In this document: positions 1-6,791 of the stretch, piece after piece
Numbering within the stretch: the stretch's first letter is position 1
Layout: every line of letters begins with the position of its first letter
Assembly (NCBI RefSeq): GCF_004138495.1
Contig: NZ_ML142852.1
Span: 305,372-332,775, forward strand
From: Phytoactinopolyspora endophytica
Lineage (GTDB): Bacteria; Actinomycetota; Actinomycetes; Jiangellales; Jiangellaceae
Length of the DNA stretch: 27,404 bases
Direction of reading: 5' to 3'
Translations under genes and position numbers: made by a program
The notes under the pieces: generated by a model
Told to the model about the DNA's origin: nothing
The model's input: only the letters and a program-made list of their open reading frames with translations
Database searches by the model: none

Positions 1-412
1 GGGACGCGTTCTTCAGCAGGAAGCCGCTGGCTCCCGCGCGCAACGCCTCGAACAGGTAATCCTCCCGGTCGAAAGTCGTGAGGATGACCACCTGTACCGG
101 TGCCTGGACGGCATCACGAGCATCGGCCGCTGAATCCCGTGCCGTCTCGAGGATCCGCCTCGTCGCCTCCAGGCCGTCGGTGCCGGGCATCTGGACATCC
201 ATGAGGATGACGTCGGGCTCGATCTCCTTTGCGAGCGCTACGACCTGGTCGCCGTCGCTCGCCTCACCGACGACGTCGATGTCGGTCTCCGCACCAAGGA
301 TGACCCGGAACCCAGCCCTGACAAGGTCCTGGTCGTCGGCGAGAAGGACGCGGATCGATCGGTCGTCTCCGTGGCCCGTCCGCGCGGCGCGCTCACCCCC
401 CGACGTATTCAT
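1..412 (-). CDS. NarL/FixJ-family response regulator, receiver domain (partial, runs off the window)
   Basis: Read on the minus strand from ATG at 412, this gives 137 residues before the window ends, so the C-terminal LuxR-type HTH expected of the family is not visible. The receiver domain is clear: acidic pair D26-D27 in VLLADDQDLVRAGF, phosphoacceptor D72 in DVILMDVQMPG, the switch Thr in VVILTTFD, and the conserved Lys in GFLLKNAS. The start overlaps the kinase stop as ATGA (409-412), with GGGGA about 8 nt upstream, so the pair is translationally coupled. It should receive phosphate from the adjacent kinase and act as a DNA-binding regulator. An oddity is about ten extra residues (SAADARDAVQAP region) between the phosphoacceptor and the switch Thr. 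An 18-residue N-terminal extension precedes the first strand. The neighbourhood does not show the target genes. Confidence 0.93.
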   Translation of the reverse strand, partial: MNTSGGERAARTGHGDDRSIRVLLADDQDLVRAGFRVILGAETDIDVVGEASDGDQVVALAKEIEPDVILMDVQMPGTDGLEATRRILETARDSAADARDAVQAPVQVVILTTFDREDYLFEALRAGASGFLLKNAS

Positions 413-1791
413 CGCTGAGTCCCCGTGGCCGTCAATGTCTCGTCCGACTCCTTCTGCCCGCTACCGAGTGGCAATCGCGCCCGGACCTGGAAGCCCCCGC
501 TGGGTCGAGGTTGTGCTTCAAGCTCTCCGCCGTGCACCGCCACCCGCTCGCGCATGCCGACCAGTCCCAGACCGCTCGATGACCGGCGCGCCACGGGCCG
601 GACGGGGTGTCCCGGGCCGTCGTTGGTCACCTCCACTTCGAGGGTCTTGTCCAGGTACCGGACCCGGACGTCCACGCCAGTCGCGGCGGCATGCTTGACC
701 GTGTTGGTGAGCGCTTCCTGAACGACGCGGTACGCCGAGAGCGCTACGGCGGCCGGGACGGGCTGCGGGTCGCCATAGATGCCATAGTCGACCTGGAGAC
801 CGGCGCCCCGGGCCTTCTCGATGAGCTCGGGTATCTGTTCCAGACCCGGTGACGGGCGCCCCGGCTCCTCTCTGGGCCGGGTTGCCCCGTCGTCGGCGTT
901 CCCATCGTCGTTGGCGTTCCCATCGTCGCGGAGCACACCGAGCAGACCGCGCAACTCGGTGATCGCTGTCCGCGCCGTCTGCTCCACCGCGGCCAGCGAC
1001 GTGCTGGCGAGGTCACGGTCAGAGTCGATCACGCGGCGAGCAGCCGCGGCCTGCACGCCCATCACCGACACGTGGTGTGCCACGACGTCGTGCAGGTCTC
1101 GAGCGATGCGCACCCGCTCCTCGATCACCGCCCGGCGCGCGTTGGCCTCCTGCGAGCGACGCAGTTCGTCACCTTGAACCTCCAACTGGAACCGCCGCCG
1201 AGCCGACTCCCATGCAGCGTTACCGAAGAAGTACGCCGAGAGGAAGAAGAGCAGATTGAAGCCGATGGAGTAGAGCGTGGCAGCCCAGATCGGGTCGATG
1301 GGACCCTGCGCTTCAGGAAACTCGGGCGTGGGCGCCATCAGGTCCCGAGCCATCGAGATTCCCAGCCAGGCGAACATCGCGACGATGACGCCGATACGCA
1401 CCCACCGGGCCGTGACCCGGTTCCGCCCCCATGCTCCCAGCGTGTAAATGGCGAAGAAGAGCGCGATGGACGGGATGAGGTTATCGCCGTTCTGCCGTGC
1501 CTGGGCGGCGATGAACAGAACCGCCAAGATCACCAAGACCGCGCACGGATAGCGGCGGCGGAGAGCCAGCGGCGCGGTCAGGGCGACGGCCCACGCGATC
1601 TGCTCGGAGAGGCCGGGTGCGGACCCGAAGACGAACGCGCCCATGCTGTTGATGAGCAGAGATATCACCACCGCACCGGCCACAACCGTCCCAGCCAGCA
1701 CGAAGTCCTTACGCAGCTCCGATGGATCAGGCGAGGGCCGCTGCCATCGCTCCCATTCCAGCTCCGCGTGGTCTGTGCCTACAGTCCCCAT
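409..1791 (-). CDS. Sensor histidine kinase, HisKA_3/HATPase_c type (NarL-partner family)
   Basis: A 460-residue membrane sensor kinase. The N-terminal half (about residues 30-190) holds several hydrophobic segments with short loops and no large extracytoplasmic domain, so it probably senses a membrane signal. The dimerisation/phosphoacceptor region has RIARDLHDVVAHHVS with H234 as the likely phosphorylated His. The ATPase domain shows the N box in VVQEALTNTVKHA (N363) and the G box GLGLVGMRERV near 407-417. Between them, residues about 289-302 are an Asp/Gly/Asn-rich linker encoded by an 18-bp tandem repeat. No Shine-Dalgarno precedes the ATG. Instead TACGTT lies 7 nt upstream, which suits a leaderless mRNA. 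It is coupled to the response regulator by an ATGA overlap. Signal and regulon are unknown. Architecture resembles DesK/LiaS-like actinobacterial kinases, which often sit near ABC exporters. Confidence 0.95.
   Translation of the reverse strand: MGTVGTDHAELEWERWQRPSPDPSELRKDFVLAGTVVAGAVVISLLINSMGAFVFGSAPGLSEQIAWAVALTAPLALRRRYPCAVLVILAVLFIAAQARQNGDNLIPSIALFFAIYTLGAWGRNRVTARWVRIGVIVAMFAWLGISMARDLMAPTPEFPEAQGPIDPIWAATLYSIGFNLLFFLSAYFFGNAAWESARRRFQLEVQGDELRRSQEANARRAVIEERVRIARDLHDVVAHHVSVMGVQAAAARRVIDSDRDLASTSLAAVEQTARTAITELRGLLGVLRDDGNANDDGNADDGATRPREEPGRPSPGLEQIPELIEKARGAGLQVDYGIYGDPQPVPAAVALSAYRVVQEALTNTVKHAAATGVDVRVRYLDKTLEVEVTNDGPGHPVRPVARRSSSGLGLVGMRERVAVHGGELEAQPRPSGGFQVRARLPLGSGQKESDETLTATGTQR
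895..928 (-). repeat. 18-bp tandem repeat inside the kinase linker (about 1.9 copies)
   Basis: The unit ggcgttcccatcgtcgtt is present at 895-912 and repeated without its last two bases at 913-928. On the minus strand it encodes DDGNAN then DDGNAD, lying between the phosphoacceptor and ATPase domains of the histidine kinase. The repeat keeps the reading frame, so copy-number change would lengthen or shorten the linker by six residues. Confidence 0.85.
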
Positions 1792-1798
1792 GAGGGCA

Positions 1799-1804
1799 AA
1801 CGTA
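1799..1804 (-). promoter_or_regulatory. Candidate -10 element for a leaderless kinase mRNA
   Basis: On the minus strand TACGTT (TANNNT type) ends 7 nt before the kinase ATG at 1791, placing the predicted transcript start at or next to the start codon. No Shine-Dalgarno is visible in the upstream 20 nt, which fits leaderless translation, common in actinobacteria. No good -35 hexamer was found, so this remains a weak call. Confidence 0.35.
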
Positions 1805-1839
1805 ACCGAAACCGGGGAACTCTTGGCGACCCTCGACCG

Positions 1840-2862
1840 TCACGAGACGGCGGATTCCCCGTAGGACGGCACCCGTTCGTCGGCCGGTGGTGGTCCCGGC
1901 GGTGTCCCGTCCCCAAAGGGACGGCCGCCCATCCCGTCCCGGTGGTGCGGAGTCCACCAGTTCGCCAGATCCGGTCCCTTGGGCACGATCTGGGTGGGGT
2001 TGATGCTGGTGTGCACCACGTAGTAATGCTCCTTGATCTGGGCGAAGTCGATCGTGTCCCCGAACCCAGGGGTCTGGAAAAGGTCACGGGTGTACGCCCA
2101 GAGCGCCGGCATCTCACTCAGCTTGCTCCGGTTGCATTTGAAGTGGCCGTGGTAGACGGCGTCGAAACGGACGAGCGTGGTGAACAGTCGCACGTCGGCC
2201 TCGGTGATGCTGTCGCCCACCAGATACCGCTGACGTGTGAGCCGCTCCTCGAGCCAGTCGAGCCGGGCGAAGAGCTGGTCGTACGCCCGCTCGTACGCGT
2301 CCTGCGAGCCGGCGAATCCGCACTGGTAGACGCCGTTGTTCACATCCACGAAGACTCGCTCCGCCACCTCGTCGATCTCGTCCCGGCGATCCTCCGGATA
2401 CAGGTCCGGCGCGCCGTCGCGGTGGAACTGCGACCATTCCGTGCCGAGGTCGAGCGTGATTGACGGGAAGTCGTTTGTCACCACCTGCCCGGTGGGTATG
2501 TCGACGATCGCCGGCACGGTGATGCCGAGCGAGTAGTCGGGGAACCGAGCCAGGTAGGCGTCTCGAAGCCGAGGGATGCGCAGGACTGGATCGACACCGC
2601 CTGGGTCGAGATCGAACGTCCAGCTGCGCTCGTCGTGCACCGGACCGCAGATGCCCATCGACAGCACCGGTTCGAGGCCGAGCAATCGCCGTACGATCGC
2701 GGCGCGATTGGCCCACGGGCACGCACGCGCGATGACCAACCGGTACCGGTCCGCCTCCACCGGGTAACCGTCCCGGCCGTCCGCGGTGATCCGGGTGGGG
2801 ATATACCGCATATCCCGGGAGAACTCGCCGTCCTTCGTGGGTTCCGCCTGTTCCGAATCCAT
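1840..2862 (-). CDS. Glutathionyl-hydroquinone reductase-like (Xi-class GST, ECM4/YqjG/PcpF family)
   Basis: A 340-residue cytosolic protein. The thioredoxin-fold N-terminal half carries ARACPWANR with C48 as the family's catalytic cysteine (usual motif CPWAH). The C-terminal helical half has YLVGDSITEADVRLF followed by VRFDAVYHGHFKCN, a hallmark of Xi-class enzymes. These reduce glutathionyl-hydroquinones to hydroquinones using a thiol. Actinobacteria make mycothiol rather than glutathione, so the natural thiol here is probably mycothiol; that is inference. The start at 2862 was chosen because the preceding gene ends at 2924 and homologues begin close to this point. Longer in-frame starts would overlap that gene. 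A 9-bp inverted repeat lies just upstream. The kinase gene follows 48 bp downstream, but nothing shows that the two are functionally linked. Confidence 0.92.
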   Translation of the reverse strand: MDSEQAEPTKDGEFSRDMRYIPTRITADGRDGYPVEADRYRLVIARACPWANRAAIVRRLLGLEPVLSMGICGPVHDERSWTFDLDPGGVDPVLRIPRLRDAYLARFPDYSLGITVPAIVDIPTGQVVTNDFPSITLDLGTEWSQFHRDGAPDLYPEDRRDEIDEVAERVFVDVNNGVYQCGFAGSQDAYERAYDQLFARLDWLEERLTRQRYLVGDSITEADVRLFTTLVRFDAVYHGHFKCNRSKLSEMPALWAYTRDLFQTPGFGDTIDFAQIKEHYYVVHTSINPTQIVPKGPDLANWWTPHHRDGMGGRPFGDGTPPGPPPADERVPSYGESAVS

Positions 2863-2877
2863 ACGACCCGATGGTAG

Positions 2878-2907
2878 GCCGCCGTGCGGCGTTGACCCCA
2901 CGGCGGC
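2878..2907. terminator. Perfect 9-bp inverted repeat between the coiled-coil gene and the reductase gene
   Basis: GCCGCCGTG at 2878-2886 is complementary to CACGGCGGC at 2899-2907, with a 12-nt loop. It lies downstream of the minus-strand gene ending at 2924 and 15 bp upstream of the reductase start at 2862. No U-run follows on the minus strand, so it could be a U-less actinobacterial terminator, an mRNA processing or stability hairpin, or an operator. Confidence 0.5.
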
Positions 2908-2923
2908 GCTACATTTCCTGGGC

Positions 2924-4063
2924 TTACCGGCCCTCGTCGCCCTCGTCGCCGTCGAGGGCCAACGGTGCCGCAAGCTGCGCCTCCCGCAAGGCCTTCAGGA
3001 TGCCCTCCTGGCAACGTTCGAAATGTTCCAGCCGGTCAGCCAAGACATCCATGTCCGCGCGCAGGTGTGCGTTCTCCAGGCGCAGCTCCGCGATCTGCAC
3101 TGCCTGGATGGACTCTCGCTCCGTCGGCTCCATCATGATGGCCGCCCTCACACGTTCCAGCTCAGCGATCCAGTCGGCACGTCCACGGGCCTTCTCCTCT
3201 CGCTCTCTGAGCATCCGATCGATCTCGACAGCTTCGTGAGGAACCCCCAGCCACACCAGCCGGCTCCGCTGGGCCGCGCCCAGCAGGTGCGACACCTCTC
3301 GGCCGCTGCTGTGGCCGATGCGCGAAACACTGAGCATCGGATGCCGCTTCTGGTCATGGTAATGATCGAGATTCACCCCCGGCAGATAGGTTCGGACCGC
3401 ACCGTTCGCAACGGCGTGTTTCGGCCCCACCATCTCGTTGAACTCCTGCTCGACGTGCGGGCTCAGAAGGAACATCACGCCGAGGCCGATGATGTCCGAC
3501 ATGGCGTCGTCAGCCCATGCCTGAAACTCACTGATCTCCCTGGCGCCCTGGCTCGCAATGAACACCGGCCCCCGCCTGGACTCGTCCGCAAGATAGTCCA
3601 TCAGGTCCGGTACGTGGTCGGGACTGGCCCACATAGGAATCGCCGTCATCGGTGTCCGGCCGTCCCGGCACAGTGCGTCGCCGAGGATCGGTGGGACGAA
3701 CATGGGCACCGGGGCGAAGAACGACCGTGCCGACCAGACGCCCCGCTCTTCCCCGAGCAGCTCGACCTCGACCCAGAACCAGCCCGGACCATCGGTCTCC
3801 TCGACAGCGGTCACGCAGAGCCGGGAGATCGCCCCAGGACGCTGCACCCGTGGACGGTCCCACAGCCATCGATAGATCTCACTGCTCTGGTATGTCTCGT
3901 GGACGACGACGACATCGTCGTCATCCAGTCTGTAGTGTCCTGCCTGGTCCGTGGGGACACTGACGTCCATAGACTCGACCCACGCACCGACATGCTCAAC
4001 GATCGGCTCGATCACGTTCTCACCGTCGTCTACAACGAGGAACGACCGGTATCCCACCGTCAT
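2924..4063 (-). CDS. Uncharacterised soluble protein with C-terminal coiled coil
   Basis: A 379-residue protein whose family I cannot name. The start at 4063 (MTVGYRSFLVVDDG) is well supported: AAGGAG sits 9 nt upstream, and a longer ATG at 4111 would fall inside the predicted -10 box. No signal peptide or membrane segment is seen. Residues about 1-180 are mixed alpha/beta and rich in acidic and aromatic residues. A second alpha/beta block contains RRGPVFIASQG, a hydrophobic LGVMFLLSP strand and NGAVRTYLPGV. The pattern of a strand, a hydrophobic 'vxxLs' strand and a GAVRxYxPG turn is one I associate with uncharacterised actinobacterial proteins, but I do not claim homology. The last about 110 residues (from EIDRMLREREEKARG) are charged and heptad-like, consistent with a coiled coil for oligomerisation. 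It has its own promoter. Confidence 0.85.
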   Translation of the reverse strand: MTVGYRSFLVVDDGENVIEPIVEHVGAWVESMDVSVPTDQAGHYRLDDDDVVVVHETYQSSEIYRWLWDRPRVQRPGAISRLCVTAVEETDGPGWFWVEVELLGEERGVWSARSFFAPVPMFVPPILGDALCRDGRTPMTAIPMWASPDHVPDLMDYLADESRRGPVFIASQGAREISEFQAWADDAMSDIIGLGVMFLLSPHVEQEFNEMVGPKHAVANGAVRTYLPGVNLDHYHDQKRHPMLSVSRIGHSSGREVSHLLGAAQRSRLVWLGVPHEAVEIDRMLREREEKARGRADWIAELERVRAAIMMEPTERESIQAVQIAELRLENAHLRADMDVLADRLEHFERCQEGILKALREAQLAAPLALDGDEGDEGR

Positions 4064-4109
4064 GGCTCGGCTCCTTGAAACAGCTTTTGCGTGCCGATTT
4101 GATCGTTTC

Positions 4110-4137
4110 ATGGTACGGCTGTGTGGGCAGAGTTCAA
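4110..4137 (-). promoter_or_regulatory. Sigma70-like promoter for the coiled-coil protein gene
   Basis: On the minus strand TTGAAC (4137-4132) and TACCAT (4115-4110) are separated by 16 bp. The predicted start near 4103 leaves a leader of about 40 nt with AAGGAG before ATG 4063. The flanking DNA (4135-4175) is clearly more AT-rich than the surroundings, as expected of a promoter region. Confidence 0.55.
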
Positions 4138-4179
4138 TAGGGTTGCCGATTCGTGATAAAGAAATTTCAATATTCGGCT

Positions 4180-4197
4180 AGCGCGGCACGCCGCGCT
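4180..4197. other. Perfect 7-bp hairpin next to an AT-rich segment
   Basis: AGCGCGG at 4180-4186 pairs with CCGCGCT at 4191-4197 around a 4-nt loop. Immediately to its left the AT-rich stretch 4150-4175 contains the palindrome GAAATTTC (4161-4168). No U-run follows on either strand, so this is not a typical intrinsic terminator. It lies in the 277-bp gap between divergent genes and may be an operator or an upstream promoter element. Confidence 0.4.
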
Positions 4198-4340
4198 GGA
4201 CAACGGCCGAAAGCCGCACAGACACCCGTCATGTCCGCGTCCGCACGCGTCCGCCCGGAAGCTCACGAGCACGGTGAATACCGGCCTGACACTCGCCCGA
4301 TTGCTGAGCGACGCCGCGCGGGGTGCGATACGTTGCGAAT

Positions 4341-4820
4341 GTGGACGTCGTCGGATTGGCCATCGCCCTCGTCGCCCTGGTCGTCGCGCTCGCGGCACTC
4401 CAGCGAGCGAAACGTGTAGCCCGTCGCCCGGACACCGGTGCGTCTGGCCCATCCCGCCACGGCGGGTCCGGCCGTCCCGTGGCCGAGACCGAGGATCCGA
4501 TCGAGCCTCCGGCCTGGCTCAACGCGCGCTCAGCCAAGGCACCGCCTGCCGAGGGGGTGCACTTCGAGCTGCGTTCCCTCGGCGACTCTCAGTACCGGCT
4601 GCGCAATTTCGGTACCGACCCTGCCTATGCGGTGAAGTTCCGCGCCCATCGCCTCGGCAAGAACGCCTCCTATGACGAGTTCCCCGCGGGCTCGTCCGAC
4701 GAGTTCGAGCTCGTCCCCAAGCAGGACGCGGAGCGGAATGTCGTCGAGATCACCTGGCATGAACGCCGGAACCACTCCGACCAGATCCACCACAAGCTTC
4801 TGCGGGTGCCGCCCCGCTGA
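4341..4820 (+). CDS. Small membrane-anchored hypothetical protein
   Basis: A protein of 159 residues from GTG at 4341 (an in-frame GTG at 4323 adds six residues). The first about 25 residues (VVGLAIALVALVVALAAL) form one transmembrane helix followed by a basic stretch (RAKRVARR), which predicts the C-terminal part stays in the cytoplasm. A Pro/Gly-rich linker follows. The last about 90 residues look like a beta-rich domain: FELRSLGDSQYRLRNFGTDPAY, then FPAGSSDEFELVPK and VVEITWHERR. This resembles actinobacterial proteins with an 'LRNxGxxxAYxV' strand pair and a final TW strand, probably an Ig-like fold, of unknown function. TACGTT lies 6 nt before GTG 4341, which could make the mRNA leaderless. 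It converges on the sigJ-containing unit, with 73 bp between stop codons. Confidence 0.72.
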   Translation: MDVVGLAIALVALVVALAALQRAKRVARRPDTGASGPSRHGGSGRPVAETEDPIEPPAWLNARSAKAPPAEGVHFELRSLGDSQYRLRNFGTDPAYAVKFRAHRLGKNASYDEFPAGSSDEFELVPKQDAERNVVEITWHERRNHSDQIHHKLLRVPPR

Positions 4821-4893
4821 AAGCTGGTCGCTACTGAGCCGGCGACGGCCGCGACAAGGGGGTACTCGGCATGGCACCGCCGTAGCCAGAGAC

Positions 4894-5817
4894 TCAGGTG
4901 TCATCACCGGATCGGCGGCCAGCGCGCAGCAGGGCACCGAGGTCGCCGACTTGGCCGAGGTGTCGCAGCTTGTCCGGATTGGCAATGGCGTGGATCGTCT
5001 GGATCTGACCGTCGGCAATGTCGAGTGCAATGACCCCGAGCAGCCGGTCATGGCCGTCGATCGCCACCGCGCCGGGCTGGCCGTTGAACTCGGTGAGCTG
5101 GATGCGCATGCCCCAGCCCGCCGCCGCAGGCATGCTGCGCGACAAGGCCCGTGCCACGCGCTCTCGCCCGTGGATCGGCTGCTTCTGCGCCGGCACCTTG
5201 CCGCCGCCGTCACCATGCAGCGCCACATCCTGCGCCAGTAGCTCCTCCAGCGCCGGCAGGTCGCCCAGCTCGGCGGCGGCGAAGAAGCGCTGAGCCAGCT
5301 CTTCTCGCTGCCGCCGAGAGGCGTGATGGCGCGGCCGGCGCTCCCGCACATGGTTGCGGGCCCGCGCGACCAGATGTCGCGTGCTGTCCACATCAGTGCC
5401 GATGAACTCGGCGACTTCCGCGTACGGGTATTCGAACACCTCGCGCAGCAGGAACGCGGCCCGCTGCTGCGGCGTCAAGCTTTCCAGCAGCACCAGGAAC
5501 GCCAGCGACAGCGAGTCGACGGTCTCGGCCTGCTCGGCCGGCGTCGATGCGGTGGCCAGCGGCTCCGGCAGCCACTCACCGACGTACCGCTCCCGCCGCG
5601 CCCGTGCCGAGCGAAGCTGATCGATGGCCAGCCGGATGACCAGCGTGGCGATGTACGCTCGTGGTGAGGTGATCTGTTCGTCCCGTTGCAGGATCTGGTG
5701 CATGCGCAGGAACGCTTCCTGCACCACGTCCTCGGCTTCGCTGACGCTGCCGAGCATGTGGTAGGCAATGGCAAACGCCCGCGGCCGCAACTCGCCGTAC
5801 AGATCCGAGATGGACAT
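4894..5817 (-). CDS. sigJ: ECF41-family RNA polymerase sigma factor (SigJ-like) with SnoaL-type C-terminal domain
   Basis: A 307-residue extracytoplasmic-function sigma factor. Region 2 is at about residues 5-75 (AYHMLGSVSEAEDVVQEAFL), the linker carries WLPEP, and region 4 is at about 110-165 (LTPQQRAAFLLREVFEYPYAEVAEFIG). A C-terminal SnoaL/NTF2-like domain at about 180-290 ends with DGGGK and NPDKL, both hallmarks of ECF41. In this family the C-terminal extension replaces a separate anti-sigma factor and modulates activity. It is the last gene of the ABC ATPase-permease-epimerase unit, starting 6 bp after the epimerase stop with no strong ribosome binding site (GAGGGA is about 15 nt upstream), so it is probably coupled. 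ECF41 factors usually sit beside an oxidoreductase or epimerase gene they control, and the epimerase-like neighbour fits that. Confidence 0.95.
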   Translation of the reverse strand: MSISDLYGELRPRAFAIAYHMLGSVSEAEDVVQEAFLRMHQILQRDEQITSPRAYIATLVIRLAIDQLRSARARRERYVGEWLPEPLATASTPAEQAETVDSLSLAFLVLLESLTPQQRAAFLLREVFEYPYAEVAEFIGTDVDSTRHLVARARNHVRERRPRHHASRRQREELAQRFFAAAELGDLPALEELLAQDVALHGDGGGKVPAQKQPIHGRERVARALSRSMPAAAGWGMRIQLTEFNGQPGAVAIDGHDRLLGVIALDIADGQIQTIHAIANPDKLRHLGQVGDLGALLRAGRRSGDDT

Positions 5818-5823
5818 ATCGAG

Positions 5824-6768
5824 TCAGCTCAATCCCTCAATGAAACCGATGCGCCAGCTCAGGAACCGCGGTGTCCAGTCCAATTCGCGTTTGGTGTTCT
5901 CGCTGGAGATCCCCCGGGCCTGCGTCATCATGTTCACCGTTCCCTTGCCGGCCAGCAGGCGGGCGGACCAGGCCGGTACGCGCCGCGGCGGTTTGGCGCC
6001 GAGCGCGCGGGCAAGGTACGGCAGCCAGTCGCGCACCTGTGCCGGCTCGTCATCGGCGACGTGGTAGATCCCGGGCTTGCCCCGTTCGATGGCGGCGACG
6101 GTGGCCGACGCGGCATCGGCGATGTGCACGAATGACCACACCCCACCACCGTCACCGACGATCGGGAACTTCCGCTTGCGGATCTGAACGGCCATGGCCG
6201 CGTCCGGGGCGGTGCTGAAGCCGGTCCCAGGGCCATAGAAGCCACCGTAGCGAAGAGCGACGCCGTCGGCCCAGGTGATGCCGGTGACCACGTCCTCCAG
6301 GTGGCGCAATGCGGCCACCGCCTTCTCGGCATCCGCGGGTGGGTTTGGCTCGATCCGGCCGTCCTCGCTGGCGACCGGCCCGCCGGTGCGTTCCATCCAC
6401 AATGAGTTGCTCTGCGCTACGAACGTGTGGACTCCGACGGCGCGCGCGGCGGCGAGCAGGTGGTCGGTGCCTTCGGTGCGCAGCCGGTTCGTGGCGGCCG
6501 CCATCCGTTTCACCCGCCGTATGTGCGCTGGCCCGGTCAGAGCGGTGAGCTGATGGACGATCACCTCAGGCTCGGCCTTGGCCACCCCATCGGCCACCGA
6601 GTCCGGGTCGAGCGCGTCGACGAAGGCCGGTTCAGCGCCAAGCGCGCGCAGTGCGTCGGCCTTGGCGCCCGCGCGGGTCGTGCCGACAACCTCGTGGCCG
6701 CCCGCCACGAGCTGAGTAACAAGGTGACGGCCGATCGCGCCAGACGCTCCGGCGATCAAGATCTTCAT
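5824..6768 (-). CDS. NAD(P)-dependent epimerase/dehydratase-like (atypical extended SDR)
   Basis: A 314-residue Rossmann-fold protein. The start ATG at 6768 has GGAG 8 nt upstream. The N-terminus MKILIAGASGAIGRHL gives the GxxGxxG dinucleotide-binding motif (G7, G10, G13). The substrate half includes GGFYGPGTGFS and FVHIADAASATVAAIERG, typical of extended SDRs. The catalytic Tyr-x-x-x-Lys is not evident: the expected place reads DAEKAVAALRHLEDVV, with no Tyr four residues before the Lys. This subgroup may therefore act differently or only bind nucleotide. It lies 23 bp after the permease and 6 bp before the sigma factor. Epimerase-type genes are the classical partners of ECF41 factors, so it is a likely regulon member. 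The exact substrate is unknown. Confidence 0.9.
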   Translation of the reverse strand: MKILIAGASGAIGRHLVTQLVAGGHEVVGTTRAGAKADALRALGAEPAFVDALDPDSVADGVAKAEPEVIVHQLTALTGPAHIRRVKRMAAATNRLRTEGTDHLLAAARAVGVHTFVAQSNSLWMERTGGPVASEDGRIEPNPPADAEKAVAALRHLEDVVTGITWADGVALRYGGFYGPGTGFSTAPDAAMAVQIRKRKFPIVGDGGGVWSFVHIADAASATVAAIERGKPGIYHVADDEPAQVRDWLPYLARALGAKPPRRVPAWSARLLAGKGTVNMMTQARGISSENTKRELDWTPRFLSWRIGFIEGLS

Positions 6769-6791
6769 GACGTCTCCGTGGCGATGGTGGC

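Noticed and set aside
1072..2463. A 463-codon plus-strand open frame opposite the kinase and reductase genes
   Set aside because: It is antisense to two clearly recognisable genes and has no domain-like sequence, with long His/Arg/Asp-rich low-complexity stretches. High GC commonly leaves the opposite strand open.
2786..4078. A 430-codon plus-strand open frame opposite the coiled-coil protein gene
   Set aside because: The minus-strand gene has a promoter, AAGGAG and sensible protein composition; the plus frame is Pro/His/Arg-rich without motifs.
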